Assembly: GCA_035771175.1 (NCBI GenBank)
Contig: CM069613.1
Span: forward strand, 7,493,501 to 7,557,500
Direction: 5' to 3'
Origin: Paratinospora sagittata
Taxonomy: Eukaryota > Streptophyta > Magnoliopsida > Ranunculales > Menispermaceae
Length of the DNA: 64,000 bases
Shown here: piece by piece, positions 1 to 11,867 of the stretch
Layout of the letters: each line of letters opens with the position of its first letter
Position numbering within the stretch: position 1 is the first letter of the stretch
Made by a program: the position numbers and the translations under genes
Notes under the pieces: model-generated
The model's input: the letters and a program-made list of their open reading frames with translations, nothing else
Database searches by the model: none
Told to the model about the DNA's origin: nothing

Positions 1-212
1 AGGATCTGGTACTGACGTGAATATGCAGTGTTCTCGATGTGAGCGTCGAATGTCAGAACAAATAATATATGCAGATATTTTGTGATGGACATTGAAGATT
101 TTGACATCATCCTCGGCATGGATTGGCTCGCGCCACTAAATGCAAAGATCGATTGTATGAAGAAGCAAGTTCAGTTAACCTTGCCTACTGGGGAGTTTGT
201 CAAGATTCAGTG
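1..212 (+). pseudogene. Ty3/gypsy aspartic protease, C-terminal part (element 1)
   Basis: This is the C-terminal part of a retrotransposon protease, cut by the window start. The frame reads GSGTDVNMQ, then after a frame break MDIEDFDIILGMDWLA, the conserved 'D.ILGMDWL' stretch after the flap in Ty3/gypsy proteases. The same residues occur in the minus-strand copy near 28700-28880. The catalytic DSG motif would lie left of the window. The frame ends at a TGA near 211. It would have cut the gag-pol polyprotein; here it is a broken remnant. Confidence 0.8.
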
Positions 213-318
213 AACAAGGAAGTGGATACACAACTCGACTGTTGCACTTCTCAAGGCACAGCTTCGAGCTCTATCCCTTGGTGATGACAATGAATCACCA
301 GCACTATACTCTCTCGAA

Positions 319-1767
319 GTGCACGATATCCCAGTAATATCTGAATTCCCAACAGTTTTTCTAAATAACCTTCCTGGTCTACTTCCGGTTAGGGAATTCG
401 ATTTTGAGATCAACCTCATACCTGGGACATGGTCTATCTCAATTCCACCATACAGAATGTCCAATGTCGAACTGGTCAAACTGGACAAACAACTGAAGGA
501 ATTGGAGAGTAATGTCTTCATCAGAAAAAGTTCATCATTGTGGGGCACTCAAGTTCTGTTTGTTCGCAAAAAGGATGGTTCGTTATGACTTTGCATCGAC
601 TATCGCAAGTTGAATAACGTCACCATTAAGAACAGATACCAATTTCCCAGGATCGATAACTTGTTCGACCAACTTAGAGACGCCAAGTACTTCTCTAAGA
701 TTGATTTACGATCCGACTATCATCAACTCTGGATCAGGGAGTCGGACATTACCAAGACGACATTCAGAACTCGGTACGGTCATTACAAGTTCTTAATCAT
801 GTCGTTCTGTCTAACAAATGCACCTGCTGCGTTCATGGATTTGATAAACCACATTTTTAGGCTATATTTAGGCCGATTCGTGGTGGTCTTCGTGGATGAT
901 ATCTTGATATATTCCTCAACCGAGGCAGACCATAAGATACATCTTAGGATTGTTCTCCAGACCTTGAGAAGCCACAAGTTGTATGCAAAGTTGAGTAAGT
1001 ACGAATTTTGGGCTAAGCGAGTTCAATTCTTAGACCATGTGGTTTCAGGTAATGGCATTGAGGTGGATCCTTCTAAGGTTGAAGCGGTTTTAAACTGGAA
1101 GCAGCCTACTACTGTTACTCAGATTATGAGTTTTCTTGGTTTGGTTGGCTATTACAGACTTTTCATCAAGGATTTCTCAAAGATTGTTGAACCTATGACC
1201 AAGCTCACTCGGAAGGACGTGCAATTCTTCTGGAATCTCGCATGTGAAACGTCATTTCAGGAATTAAAGAAGTGCCTCACGATAGCATCGGTACTAATCA
1301 CTCCACGAAATGGAGTTCGATTTTCACTATACACCAACGCCGCTCTCCAAAGCTTAGGTGCAGTACTAATGCAAGAAGGTCAAGTTGTTGCATATGCTTC
1401 GAGACAGCTGAAGATTCATGAGGGTAATTACCCAACGCATGAATTGGAACTTGCAGCTGTCGTATTCGCACTGAAGTTATGGCGTTATTACCTATACGGT
1501 GAACGGTTTGAGGTCTTCTCGGATCACAAGAGTCTTAAGTACATCTACACTCAGAGTGACCTAAACCTCCGCCAAAGACGATGGTTGGAGTTCTTGAAAG
1601 ATTATGACTTTCAACTCCAGTACCATTCGGGTAAGGCCAATGTTGTGGCTGATGCCCTAAGTAGAAAATCTTATGTTTTTTACACTCTTAGCTTCAAGAT
1701 GGGGAAGTTGGCTATAGAGATGGAGAATTTCAACCTACAACTGATCGATGAGGGAGCAAGATCATGA
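319..1767 (+). pseudogene. Ty3/gypsy reverse transcriptase-RNase H (element 1)
   Basis: RT copies the element's RNA into cDNA and RNase H removes the template. The frame runs from 319 to a TGA at 586-588 and resumes from 610 to 1767. Visible RT motifs are the N-terminal 'PPYRMS', '[13 protein letters not shown]', '[17 protein letters not shown]' and the catalytic FVDD box near 888-900. RNase H follows from about 1300, then '[20 protein letters not shown]' near 1605-1665, the usual chromovirus end of RNase H. Two oddities: the stop between the RT N-terminus and its palm, and 'YTNAA' in place of the usual 'YTDAS' near 1330, so the first RNase H acidic residue is Asn. It is 80-90% alike by eye to the minus-strand copy. 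Confidence 0.93.
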
Positions 1768-1929
1768 CTCTCTCAATTATCAGCCAACTTTGAGCTAGTT
1801 CGAAAGATTTCAACAACTCAAGCCAACGACCCTATGTTAATGGAGAAACGAGAACTTCTGCTCAGCAGACAAGACCTTTCTCACTGGTCAGTCTCTGAAG
1901 ACGGGGCCATTTTCTATAAAAAAACATCT

Positions 1930-2740
1930 CTATCTACCGAATGATCTTGAGGTTCGGAAAGAAATGCTCACTGAGATGCACTGTTCGAGGTTCGCTACAC
2001 ATCCTAGGGGTGACAAGATGCACAAGGATGTCAAGCGACAATTCTAGTTTTTTAGAATGAAGAAGGCGATTGCAGACTTCATTGCTCGATGTCTCATTTG
2101 CCAGCAAGTTAAGGGAAAACGTAGACTTCCCTCTGGACTTCTCCAGCCTTTACCTATTGGAGAATGGAAGTAAGAGAACATCGCAATGGATTTTGTTACG
2201 GCCTTGGCTCGAAATAATAACGGGCACGATGCTTCCTGGGTTATCATTGACAGACTTACAAAGTCTACACACTTTTTACCGATAAAGTTCACAGATAACC
2301 CTACCAAGCTTGTCGAACTATATGAAAGAGAGATCGTGCGCCTCCATGGAATTCCACTCACGATCGTCTCTGATCAAGACCCTCGATTTACATGAAAGTT
2401 TTGGCAAAACTTTCAGAGTAGAATGGGCTCCAAAATCACCATGAGCGCAACCTTTCACCCTCAGACTAATAGGCAGTCAGAGCGTCTGATCTAGATCTTG
2501 GAGGATATGTTACGGTGCTGCATTTTGGACTTTCATGACGGATGGGCAAAACACTTACATTTGGCTGAGTTTGCATACAACAACAGCTACCAAACTAGTA
2601 TCGGCATGGCACCGTATGAGGCTCTCTATGGGCGCCCTTGCAGATCTTCGGTCTGCTGGTTAGATATGGCAGATCGACCACAGTTGGATCCTGAACTAGT
2701 TCAAGAGACTTCTGAGAAGATCACACTAGTAAATTAGAGA
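1930..2740 (+). pseudogene. Ty3/gypsy integrase (element 1)
   Basis: The integrase remnant is spread over several frames with stops. The zinc-binding N-terminus shows the 'CLICQQVK' pair in the 2080-2115 stretch. The catalytic core shows 'MDFVTAL' near 2186 (first Asp) and 'IVSDQDPRF' near 2365 (second Asp), and the 'QSERL' stretch near 2476 (Glu region). The 'AEFAYNNSYQTSIGMAPYEALYGRPCRS' region follows near 2565-2650. In-frame stops at about 2044, 2172, 2394 and 2492 rule out function. It would have joined cDNA to the host chromosome. Confidence 0.88.
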
Positions 2741-3195
2741 CTTCGTGTTCACAAAGTCGACAGAAGAGCTTTGCCAACAAACGAAGACAACCACTAGAAT
2801 TTGATAAGGGGGACTTGGTTTTTCTAAAAGCTTAGCCTACAAGAGGTGTCAAACGCTTTGGGATCAAGGGAAAACTCTCCCCACGGTATATCGGTCCATT
2901 TCAGATCATTGAACATATTGGCAAACTAGCCTATCGTCTATCCCTTCCATCATCCACGTCTAAGGTTCATGACGTTTTTCACGTATCCATGCTTCAAAAG
3001 TATCGTCCTGATCCTTCGCATATCATCCCCCTAGTCGAGGTTAGGGTTGAAGAAGGAAACAAGTATCAAGAGAGAGCGATACTGATTTTGGATAGAAAAA
3101 CTCAAGAACTAAGGGGAAGTAGCATACCACTTGTGAAAGTGCTATGGGATCACCACGGAGTTAAGGAAGCAACATGAGAACTAGAAGCAACAATA
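2741..3195 (+). pseudogene. Integrase C-terminus and chromodomain (element 1)
   Basis: The 'KVHDVFHVSML' type linker near 2960-2995 is followed by 'PLVKVLWDHHGVKEAT' near 3127-3177. That is the chromodomain-like end typical of Tekay-type plant chromoviruses, usually continued by 'WE.E..M...YP.LF'. Here a TGA replaces the Trp codon at 3175-3177, and the match to the sister copy breaks off within about 20 bp. The chromodomain is thought to guide integration into particular chromatin. The sequence just after it is already LTR-like, so the region between pol and the 3' LTR is deleted. Confidence 0.8.
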
Positions 3196-3197
3196 TT

Positions 3198-3672
3198 GAA
3201 CATTCGGACACCTTTTTCTCCTATTTAAGGAACCCCCTCCTCATTTCTCATACCAAAATCACTTCTCCATGTGATTTTTCTTCTCTCTCTCAAATTGATA
3301 TTTAAGTAAACCTCGTGTCTCACCTCTCAAATTGGAGACTGATCTGGTTAGTCTTATTTGAAAGCTATCAACTTGTACAAGTAATACTGAATGTCCTAAC
3401 CTTGCATGTAGTGATACCGACCCTGATAAGGATCACTAGACGTTGTCAAATCCTGTCTAATGTTAAGTAAAGACCGGACCTGTTCATGCATTGGCATCAT
3501 ACATAAGCACCACCTAGGGACGTATGTGGTTTATGATTCATAGAATAGTTAGAAGCAATGCTCACTATTCATTATATTTCTCTAGAGATGAACGTACAAT
3601 GAGAACCTGACTACTCTTGGGGAGGGACATCTGTACGTGAATCCAGAGCATCGTTCCTGATGAGGGATGTAC
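3198..3672 (+). mobile_element. Chromovirus 3' LTR of element 1, first part
   Basis: This stretch is homologous to 20040-20680 of the intact plus-strand LTR. It has one GAACATTC palindrome at 3198, a TATA-like CTATTTAAGG near 3222, 'CCTCATTTCTCAT', and the block ending with 'CATCGTTCCTGATGAGGGA'. It stops at 3672 where a solo LTR is inserted; the LTR continues at 6205. The first ~200 bp (LTR start) are missing. Confidence 0.85.
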
Positions 3673-6204
3673 TGTCACGACCCCCTCCGTAGGGTGATGT
3701 CATGACGCACAGAATACTGTATACGTCATCCCTAGACCGATATGATACTCTGTCAGTTTCCGTCCTTTAAGACAATAAAAAAATCACTCGAAATTTTTCA
3801 ACATAACCATTAACGTATTTAAACCATCATCACTTTTCTCATTTCATTCCCACAAGACTTATACACATCTCAATCTCTCAAAATATATATACATCATCAA
3901 GAACCATTCATTTATACTTCAGATTAACTATTAAACATTTTTTTGGTATTATATATACATATACCAAAAATAGAAGTTTGTACCCATCTCCCTGAAACAC
4001 ACAACATCATACTCACATAGCAAAGAAGCAAGCTCAATCAATTCTCTAGAGCCTTGCCCTTGCCCTTGTGCTCTACACCTGTAATAAAAGAGGAAATAGG
4101 GTGAGCTACAACAAGCTCAGTGAGTAATCTAGCATTGGATTTATATATGCGTCTACAGAAATCATGGCATTGAAAACATCATTATAAACTCGTGCAATTC
4201 AATGTAAATATCAATACATGAATCGAATACATTTTTTTGCCACTTTATACATATCATACAATGCATAAAGATAAAATTCACACGCTCAAGAATGTAAATG
4301 AGTTTGTATCCCTATGATGCATACTAATAGGGAGAACCCATCTTACAAACCATTCCCTCAATCATTTCGAGATCTAGTAAAAAAAACTTCCCTCCTAGAA
4401 TTGATCATATACTTTCCTTACAATGGGTATGGCTAAGTATGTTCCGAGGTCTAGTCCACAACTTTCCTCCTAAAAATGATCACATACTTTCCTTACTTCG
4501 GTAAGTCTAAGTATGTTCGATTTTCAAATCAAAAGGTTTCATGCATTAACCAAACAATACAAAACATAGAAACATAAAGCAATCAAACATGCTCAATTTC
4601 ATCAAAACAGAGTTTATCTAATACAATGCCATACATAATAACCAAGTTAGAAATACTCACTTTTACAGGATTTTCACTAGGTCCATAGCACACCTAACAC
4701 TTAGTCAATTTTCACCAACTAAAACAACACAAACACTTCACTTGTTTATTGTCCATTTTCTCATATCATTATCAACCCACTGCAAATTACACATTGCACA
4801 CACTGTAAATGAATTCCAGCAACCTGAATTTCATTCAATTGATCACAATTCAACCCAACTTTATCATTAAAACAACATAAGTTGCATGCTAGTAATACAA
4901 GCAACCCAAGGCAAAAATTTCCAAGTCTAGGTCAATTGTACTACACCTAATAGTCCTAGCATGTAATTTAACCAATTAACCTCATATCTCAGTTCTCAAA
5001 ACCCATTTAAATCACATATATGATGTGCATAAAATTTTGGAAGGTTTAAGCCAAGATTGTACATTTGAGCCATTTACAAAGAATTCATCAAGATCCTGTA
5101 GAAAAGTGGGTATCAACATGATCGTTTCAGATGCATCATACTACTAGTAGGGAACTCTAATAATAAAACCAACCGTTGAGATTGAATATCATCAAGAGAT
5201 GAATCTACTGTCCAATGTTCAGCCAAATCTAATGGTGAATCGAGGAGATGTGTCTCCTTGATGAAGACAACTTTAAACAGTTGTTTTCTCTTTCTCTGTT
5301 ACAATCTCTTACTTCAGTGGTTCATATCTCATAACATAAGCGAAAATTAAAAATCTTCACCGTCAGAATGTGAAATAAGACGTTAAGAACTACCAGACTA
5401 AGTTTCAGTACGATCTAACGGTGGATTTGAGAGATACAATACTTTGATCTGAACTACGCAAGATAATCCATTTTTCTGACCAGTTGTATCTAGGAGGTTA
5501 GAACTCTTAAGATCCAACTCTGATCAATATCGATACCGTTACAGATGAAACTATATTAAAGATGGACAATCTGTAAAATTTTCGGCTCGATCCAACCATG
5601 GATCAAGGAGATCTAACACTTGATGTAAAATGCTGCGAATAGGTTTTTCTTCACACTTTCTCTCCTCTTCTTGAATGCTTCAGCAACTCTCTCTAATTCT
5701 CAATGTTTTCACTTCAATTACTCAATCTAGCAAGTTATTTGATATTGCCAGCAAGTCCAGACCACTTCCACATGTTCATTTCCCTCACAAGTGGCTGCAA
5801 TGGTCAAGATATATGTCTCATTTCACTTGCAAAGTGGATGCATATGGGCAATACACATGTAACATATTACTTGTAAGGTGTTTGCAAAGGCTTAATTCAG
5901 CAAATGATAAAATGAGCTTAAACAGCCCCTAAGTGGTTGATATAGGCAATACACATGTGTTAATTCGCTTGCTAGGTGGATGCTAAACAAATAAGACATT
6001 TGTTGCATACATGCACCAACCATGTGCACACCATCCCACTTTTATCATATTTCTTTATTGTTTTTTTTATCCTTGGGCCCACATACACATCAATACACTT
6101 ATTATACCCCTAAAGCTCATGTGCATACGTATACGCATATAAATATACCTGAAAATATGTATTAGTCAACGTAATTGTTTGACTCGTACACACGGAATGT
6201 TACA
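3673..6204 (-). mobile_element. Solo LTR, type A, nested in the element 1 LTR
   Basis: A 2,532-bp block starts TGTCACGACCCC and ends GTTACA, so it has TG...CA ends. It is flanked by TGTAC (3668-3672) and CGTAC (6205-6209), a 5-bp target duplication with one mismatch. The host LTR reads straight across when it is removed. Inside is 'GAGCTACAACAAGCTCAGTGAG' near 4100, which recurs in the solo LTR at 40914-43585. By analogy with the 'CACTGAGC' block near the end of gypsy LTRs it lies on the minus strand. No coding sequence is visible, and short open frames such as 5675-5932 look like chance. Confidence 0.8.
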
Positions 6205-6640
6205 CGTACAATGAGAACTCTGCTACTCCTGGGGAGGGACATCTGTACGTGAACTCAAGCGACGTACAATTATGCAACCAATACGAGACGGTGTCATGCA
6301 TGCATACATATTGTATTGATTATGATGCTCTGATATGTATTTATGATATTTGATTATGAAGTTTGCTTTATTAATTGTTATATTCACGAACTAATTTACC
6401 CACTGAGCGTGTAGTTCATCCCGTTGTTATCCAATTTTTCACAGGAGATTAGGGTGGACTGGGTGCAAGTCATATTTTGTACCCTTTATATTATTCATTG
6501 AGAATTTTAGGATGATGTTTTCTTAACTATTTCATGTACAAATATATTTCGAAATTAATGAAATCAGATTTGTACTTAATCGTGTTTTCGCGCACTCAGT
6601 TATTGTTATAATGCATTCGCACCCTATCCGTGAGTGTCCC
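6205..6640 (+). mobile_element. Chromovirus 3' LTR of element 1, second part
   Basis: The interrupted LTR continues here and matches 20668-21120 of the plus-strand LTR, including 'TACGAGACGGTGTCATGCAT', 'TTACCCACTGAGCG', 'ATTAGGGTGGACTGGGTGCA' and 'AATGAAATCAGATTTGTAC'. It breaks off at about 6640 after 'TCCGTGAGTGTC', before the terminal TGTGACA, so the LTR 3' end is lost. Confidence 0.85.
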
Positions 6641-8247
6641 CTTTCATATGTTATAGCCAAGCTTTGAGAAAAGATTTTAATTTCCCTTTTCATATCTTGA
6701 ATTGAGTTATAAGTACATATAAATTATTGATTCTTCGAGCGAATCAAACCTCTAAATTTACCAATTTTGCCCTTTCCATTATTCTTCTTGCTCTTAAATA
6801 CAAAACTTTCTTTTGCAGTGTGCTTCCATCAAAAAAGTGTTTAGTTGCAGCAAAATAAAATAAAAATAAGCAAAAAATCAGGGGTTACATAACAACCAAC
6901 CCTCTCACTTATTTAAATAAAATCTAGTAGCTATGTGGTTTGTATTGCTGTTTCTATCCCAATCAATATAGCGTCACTATGTAAAAATTAAGGCTCATTG
7001 CAATAAAAGTTATTTAAGAAGATTGAAGTTTCCCTCTCGTAACAAAAGCCAAAGTTGTCATCTCTTGGGTAGCGGTAGCATTAATAACAAATTGAAGGCT
7101 CTTGAAATGGCCCATGCATCTCCATACCAATTGATTTTTTTTTTATTTTTTCTATCAAGTCGAAGATGAAAAAGAGCTATTATAAAATATGAATAGGATA
7201 TAAGACTTTTTCCATTATGATTTGCTCAATTGTTATGGGATAATTAATTAAGATGTTTGAAAGAATGATCTTAATCAATTAGCTGCCTATGAAGACTTAA
7301 GACATCCTCCTTAGAATAGTCTACATCCTCTTGGAGAGTTCATTTAAGTAGAATTAATAAATCTTTTTATAAAGGTGGTTTGATTAATTCTTTGCATGTG
7401 AAAGCATTAATGAGCACCTCCCCATTCAAGTAACTAACAACTGCAACTACTCTCATTCATCAACCCTCCATATGTATATATAGTGTTTCCATATATAAGA
7501 CATGTATTGCTATATATATATAAACTTTTTGGGCTCAGATAGACCGCTATGGTATTGTTGTTGGATTGCCAATCCAGGTCTGGTTCAAAGAGTATTTTGT
7601 GGGATGGTATGTCAGCCAATAAATTCATAGACAACTTGCTGTTGATAAATATCTTGATTTATTTGATTCCTCTATTAAGTAGAGTACATGCATATTTAAG
7701 GCAGAATAGATGTTGAAGTATTTTCGATTTAATTAAAAAACTAATTAATGAGCACCATGCATGAGCACGAGGCTCACTAGAAGATAGAAAATAATGGTTG
7801 TGATGGAATTTATTATTCAAGATCATCATGAATTATAATTTAAAATAGAAATTAAAGCATACATGTCATTTTTCCAAATTGATTGAGAGTAAATCTTCAA
7901 CATTCTCATAGATTCTTCTTATTGTATTAAGATGATGAAAATTCCAAATAAAACACCTCTTTCTTTTTCTTTTTCTTTTTTAAATTCATCTACCAAGGTT
8001 GGTACTAATTCTTCTATAACTGTAAAGTGATGGTTTCATCAACCGACACCGAGTAACTACTTTAATTTTTCAAGGACAAAATCACCCTTTAATTATTAGA
8101 TAATGGCATAAACTAATAAATTAAATAAAACAACATATATCTAACATTCAAAACTGAACATTCATTTAATTGCAAACTTTGGTTATTTCTGATAAATTTG
8201 CTTGCAATAAAACAAAAACGTAATATTCAAAACTCAAGATTCATGTT
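6641..8247. other. AT-rich intergenic DNA
   Basis: No gene could be recognised here. The frames present are short and lack known motifs. There are A/T runs and a short TA tract near 7510. The part next to 8247 may be internal sequence of the TRIM-like element whose primer site is at 8248. Confidence 0.5.
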
Positions 8248-8259
8248 GCTCTAATACCA
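8248..8259 (-). other. tRNA-Met primer binding site of a TRIM-like element
   Basis: On the minus strand this reads TGGTATTAGAGC, one base off the plant initiator tRNA-Met primer site TGGTATCAGAGC. It lies 2 bp from the putative 112-bp LTR, where a minus-strand element would have its primer site. Confidence 0.6.
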
Positions 8260-8261
8260 AT

Positions 8262-8373
8262 TGATAAAATTTATAAACCAAGAACAATTCGATCAGTGCG
8301 AATGACAAGTAAGATTTTGAATTTAAGGTTTAATATTGTGATTCATGATGATCTTGAGTTATAAATTTTATCA
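8262..8373 (-). mobile_element. TRIM-like LTR (112 bp)
   Basis: A 112-bp block has perfect 15-bp inverted ends, TGATAAAATTTATAA at 8262-8276 and its complement at 8359-8373, so it starts TG and ends CA. A tRNA-Met primer site lies 2 bp away. TRIMs are short non-autonomous LTR elements with LTRs of about 100-250 bp and no coding capacity, which fits. I could not find the second LTR to the left, so this may be a 5' end fragment. Confidence 0.55.
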
Positions 8374-8749
8374 GGTCATTGCAAATTTATCATTTAATTA
8401 AAAACGCCATTTGATTGTTTAGTATCATTTAGGGCAATGTCGGATCCAGATAGTTCCTAATTATGCCCTAATATATTGTGGATGTATTTGAAATAACCAC
8501 ATGCCAAGACCCCAAGACCATTTAATTAATTGATATGATTTTTATCGTGTGTGTTGTGCATCTTTTTTTTAGGGAAGTGTTGTGGGTAAGTATATACATA
8601 TAAAAATGGGACTGAGGTTGAATCATATCAATTTCTCCTTTTTTTTAAAATTATTTTTTCAATGCAAAGGGGGAAGAAAAAAAAAAGAAATATTGTTAAT
8701 TTGATAAAAAAAAGGAAATAAATAAACCCCAAAAAATAAAAAACCTATG
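8374..8749. other. AT-rich intergenic DNA
   Basis: I see no gene or named repeat. There are several A/T runs near 8640-8720. Confidence 0.5.
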
Positions 8750-8934
8750 TTTAGTTACTTTTTTTTTTTTTTTTCTGTGACCGATTTTTCGACATTTAGG
8801 AGGTGTCCTCCTTCGCTTCACGATGAGACTAATCCTCCCGAAACTTAAGGGATTCGGCAGGCGTTTAGCGAGTTTCTCTCTCCCAACCAAAATATGTTCA
8901 GGATGAGGCTCAAACTCGTAATATTTAGTTACTT
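8750..8934 (-). mobile_element. tRNA-derived SINE (copy 1) with 11-bp target duplication
   Basis: On the minus strand this is a ~160-bp retroposon ending in a poly-A run (T-run at 8758-8774). It is flanked by a perfect 11-bp duplication, TTTAGTTACTT, at 8750-8760 and 8924-8934. Near its 5' end it has 'GAGTTTGAGCCTC', similar to a tRNA B box. Its 3' part, 'GAAGGAGGACACCTCCTAAATG', is alike to the SINE at 17681-17903. It lacks a clear A box, so it is probably 5' truncated. Confidence 0.65.
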
Positions 8935-9297
8935 ATTTTTATCACACCTCTTCCCATTAAATAAACTTATAAAGAATAAATAGATTATGGACAATTAATG
9001 ATCGCTTTTAAGTCTACACAATCTACAAGCTAAGCGTATGTTTACAACAAAAGATCCATACGCCCACACATTTTATCAAGTTATTCTTTAAATATTTGAA
9101 TATAACACAACATTACTCTATATAGACTTAAAGTTATAACCCCATACTTTCAAAAAAAATAATATAATAAAAGAAAAGAAAAGTTATTTTGGTAGAATTC
9201 TCTTGGCAACTAATGCAAGTTGGCTCAATAATCCAATAACAATATGTCAAACTCATTCCATCATTAGGGTACAAAATAATAAAATGTCCACCTTGCC
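8935..9297. other. Intergenic DNA
   Basis: No gene was recognised. AT-rich sequence lies between the SINE and the solo LTR. Confidence 0.5.
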
Positions 9298-9302
9298 TTA
9301 AA

Positions 9303-11273
9303 TGTTGCCCCAGATGTGTCCAAGAGGGGGTGAATTAGACACACTGCAGATTTTAACCTTTCTTTAAAATCGTTTAAAGAAATGAAAGCAAATTAAATAA
9401 AGCAAAATAGACAGATTCAATAATAGTGATAAAGACAATGCACACAAGATTTAGAGAGGTTCGGTCTCGTCTACATCCACTACCTAATCTCCTCAGTTAA
9501 GATTTGTCCAAACTCCACTAAGGATCTTCTTACGGGTGAAGATCAAACCGTTACACCTTCTCAATTAACGAGCTTGAGAATAACCTTTTCTCAACTTCCG
9601 GGTGCGAGAATGATCGTTACAACTTGAGCAACACTTGCTCTAAGCCAGTGACTGTCCAATCACAGAAACCAAGGTAGAAGATGAGATATGATTCTGTTTA
9701 CTTAGAATCAAAGTGATACTTACAAAACTTTGGATTGAACATTCTGTTACCACAGATTCAGCAAGATATGTATAATGAAGTGTAGCTGAAAACAGGTTCA
9801 AAAGCTTTCTTCTTCTTCGATGGATTTTGAAAAGATTTGAATGAAGTTCGAACAATCGAGTATTTCAAATATGATTGAGAGCTCAAAACAGTGAGTAGAA
9901 GACTAACTTCCAAAAGTTTTTACACAAATGGCAACTGGTAAAACATTTTGAAACAAGTTTTCAATTTTCGTATTTGATAGTTGTTTTTTGATCTACTCCA
10001 AAGGCGGCATATATATAGAAAGAATGGTGGCGCAATGAACTTGAAGTTAAGTAATTTTGGCGCACAAAGTTATTTCAAAAACAACGAACACTTTATTTCT
10101 CGAAAGGATTTGATTCAGTCTGTGGAACTACAGCAACAACACCTGAATCTTTTGATCAGTCATGATAATATAATGTTCTGAGACAGTATTAGAACGTTCT
10201 GATAAGATTCAAAAACTTCTGAAAAATTTTTGCTCAATTCTGAAAAGATTCTTCTAAAAAGTACATGTGTCATTTTTGTGACAGTGTTTTATTAGCGTCC
10301 TGATTGGTCAATCAGCGTCCTGGCGCATAATATCAACTTTGTCTTTTTGTTCCTTGAGGGCGCTCATGGACCATAAGCGTCCTGCTAAACTGAGAAGTGA
10401 GGGCGCTACAAGAATGTTAGCGTCCTAACTTACTTAATGATTAAAGAAGACTAAAGTTGTGAGGGCACTAATCAAAAAGTTAGCGTCCTGACACGTTTAA
10501 AACAAGTAGGGCGCTGTTAAGGTTATGAGCGCCCTGATGTTTTTAACGTGTTTAAATTCATAAAACAATAAATATGTTGAAGAACGATCAGCGTCCTAAG
10601 AGTTACTAAGTTCTTAAGTGAGGGCGCTCATGGTCAAGTAGCGTCCTGAAAGTTTTCCAACTTATAACTGTCAACGTCCTTAAAGATTTAAATCATTAAA
10701 AACTCAAAAAACGGTAAGCGAGCTGATATTGAATTAGCATCCTGACAAATTCATTGGTTGATTTAATGAGGGCGCTACTGATGAAGTAAGGGTCCTAATG
10801 GATATGAATGTTTCAACCTTGAACTCTATCAGTGTCCTAATGTTTCATCAGCGTCTTGATTTACCAAGTCCAGGAGGGCACTGCTAAGACATTAGCATCC
10901 TGAAAAACATATAAGCGTCCTGATGTACACTTAAAAATAGTTTTGATTTTCCATTTAAAACTCGATAAACACGCTTAAAGTCTTGGTACTTTCGGATCAA
11001 ATTAAACATAGAAAATTCAATGTAAATGATCGAAAATCAACTCACGCTGAACACACGCTAATCCTATAAAAATATGTCTTCAAACGATCATGGCCTTCAA
11101 ATAGATCTTGATAGCACTTTCACCATGCATCATTGATTCTTTGAAACCTTCATGTAAGATTAGATGTGTCATGCATACAATATTATTATAAAGAATGTAG
11201 TTTATAATCATCAAAATATCATTCATATAAGGGACATATTCTTGTAAGGGACATGAGGATAATTGGTTCAACG
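9303..11273 (+). mobile_element. Solo LTR, type B (copy 1)
   Basis: A 1,971-bp block starts TGTTGCCCCAGATGTG and ends GGTTCAACG, where the expected final CA has become CG. It is flanked by a perfect 5-bp duplication, TTAAA, at 9298-9302 and 11274-11278. It is homologous end to end with 45804-47805. Both share 'AGAGGGGGTGAATTAGAC', 'CTACATCCACTACCTAA' and 'CCACAGATTCAGCAA'. The centre (10290-10930) is full of alternating AGCGTCCTGA and GAGGGCGCT motifs. No coding sequence or internal region is present. The superfamily is not assigned, and the strand is arbitrary. Confidence 0.82.
10290..10930. repeat. Alternating AGCGTCCTG / GGGCGCT motif cluster
   Basis: About 23 copies of two short motifs, AGCGTCCTGA (with variants) and GAGGGCGCT, alternate roughly every 20-50 bp. 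Their cores are near-complements (AGCGTCCT versus AGGGCGCT), so the region could fold into many small stems. The same cluster, more decayed, is at about 46800-47400 in the sister LTR. Confidence 0.7.
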
Positions 11274-11278
11274 TTAAA

Positions 11279-11751
11279 TTTTTTGACGCACATTGTTGAA
11301 AAAAAAAGGAAGAAGAGTAAATTTGAACATGTCTCCACAGAAGGCCCTCAAAGGCCTTCCCAAGCAATGCCTAGTGCAAAGATTTCTCTTGTGGCCCATT
11401 AGAATCTAGGTCCATAACACACACACACATATATATATATATATCTATAACTATATATAATAACACAGTCCAAAGGAAGTGTTTCGGAGTGCCATCTCAG
11501 CATTCCTAGAGGAGATTTATAGAGCGTCAAGGTTTATTTCAGCTTTCCATATTTTTCCTTCAGTTTGGTATATGTCACGACATACCTCTCACTATTTTTT
11601 TTTTCTTTTCTTTCATCTCTTTCTTCTTTTGTTTTCTTTTCTCAACCGCTCCCCCTTTTCATCTCTCCACCGATCTCTCTCTGTCTCTTACTTATTTCCA
11701 ACCATTCCTTCTCTTCATCTCCATCCACTGCTTCTCTTCATATCTTCAGTG

Positions 11752-11785
<34 letters not shown>

Positions 11786-11867
11786 TGCTTCTTCTGAACC
11801 ATATCTAAATTCTTCTTTTGTCAGTTACAAAATGAAATTTGTTGTCGTTCTGTGCTCGTCCTCTTGA
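11279..11867. other. Intergenic DNA with CA/TA and CT microsatellites
   Basis: It holds a CA-TA repeat (about 11420-11452) and a long pyrimidine-rich tract (11580-11780) ending in a (TC)n run near 11753-11778. Open frames across the tract are low-complexity Ser/Leu/Phe and are not believable genes. Confidence 0.6.

Noticed and set aside
7434..7634. 66-residue minus-strand frame, with a plus-strand reading 'YGIVVGLPIQVWFKEYF'
   Set aside because: It looks protein-like for a few residues but matches nothing I know and has no splice or promoter context.
11479..11867. 100-109-residue frames in the CT-rich tract
   Set aside because: They are low-complexity Ser/Leu/Phe from a pyrimidine run.
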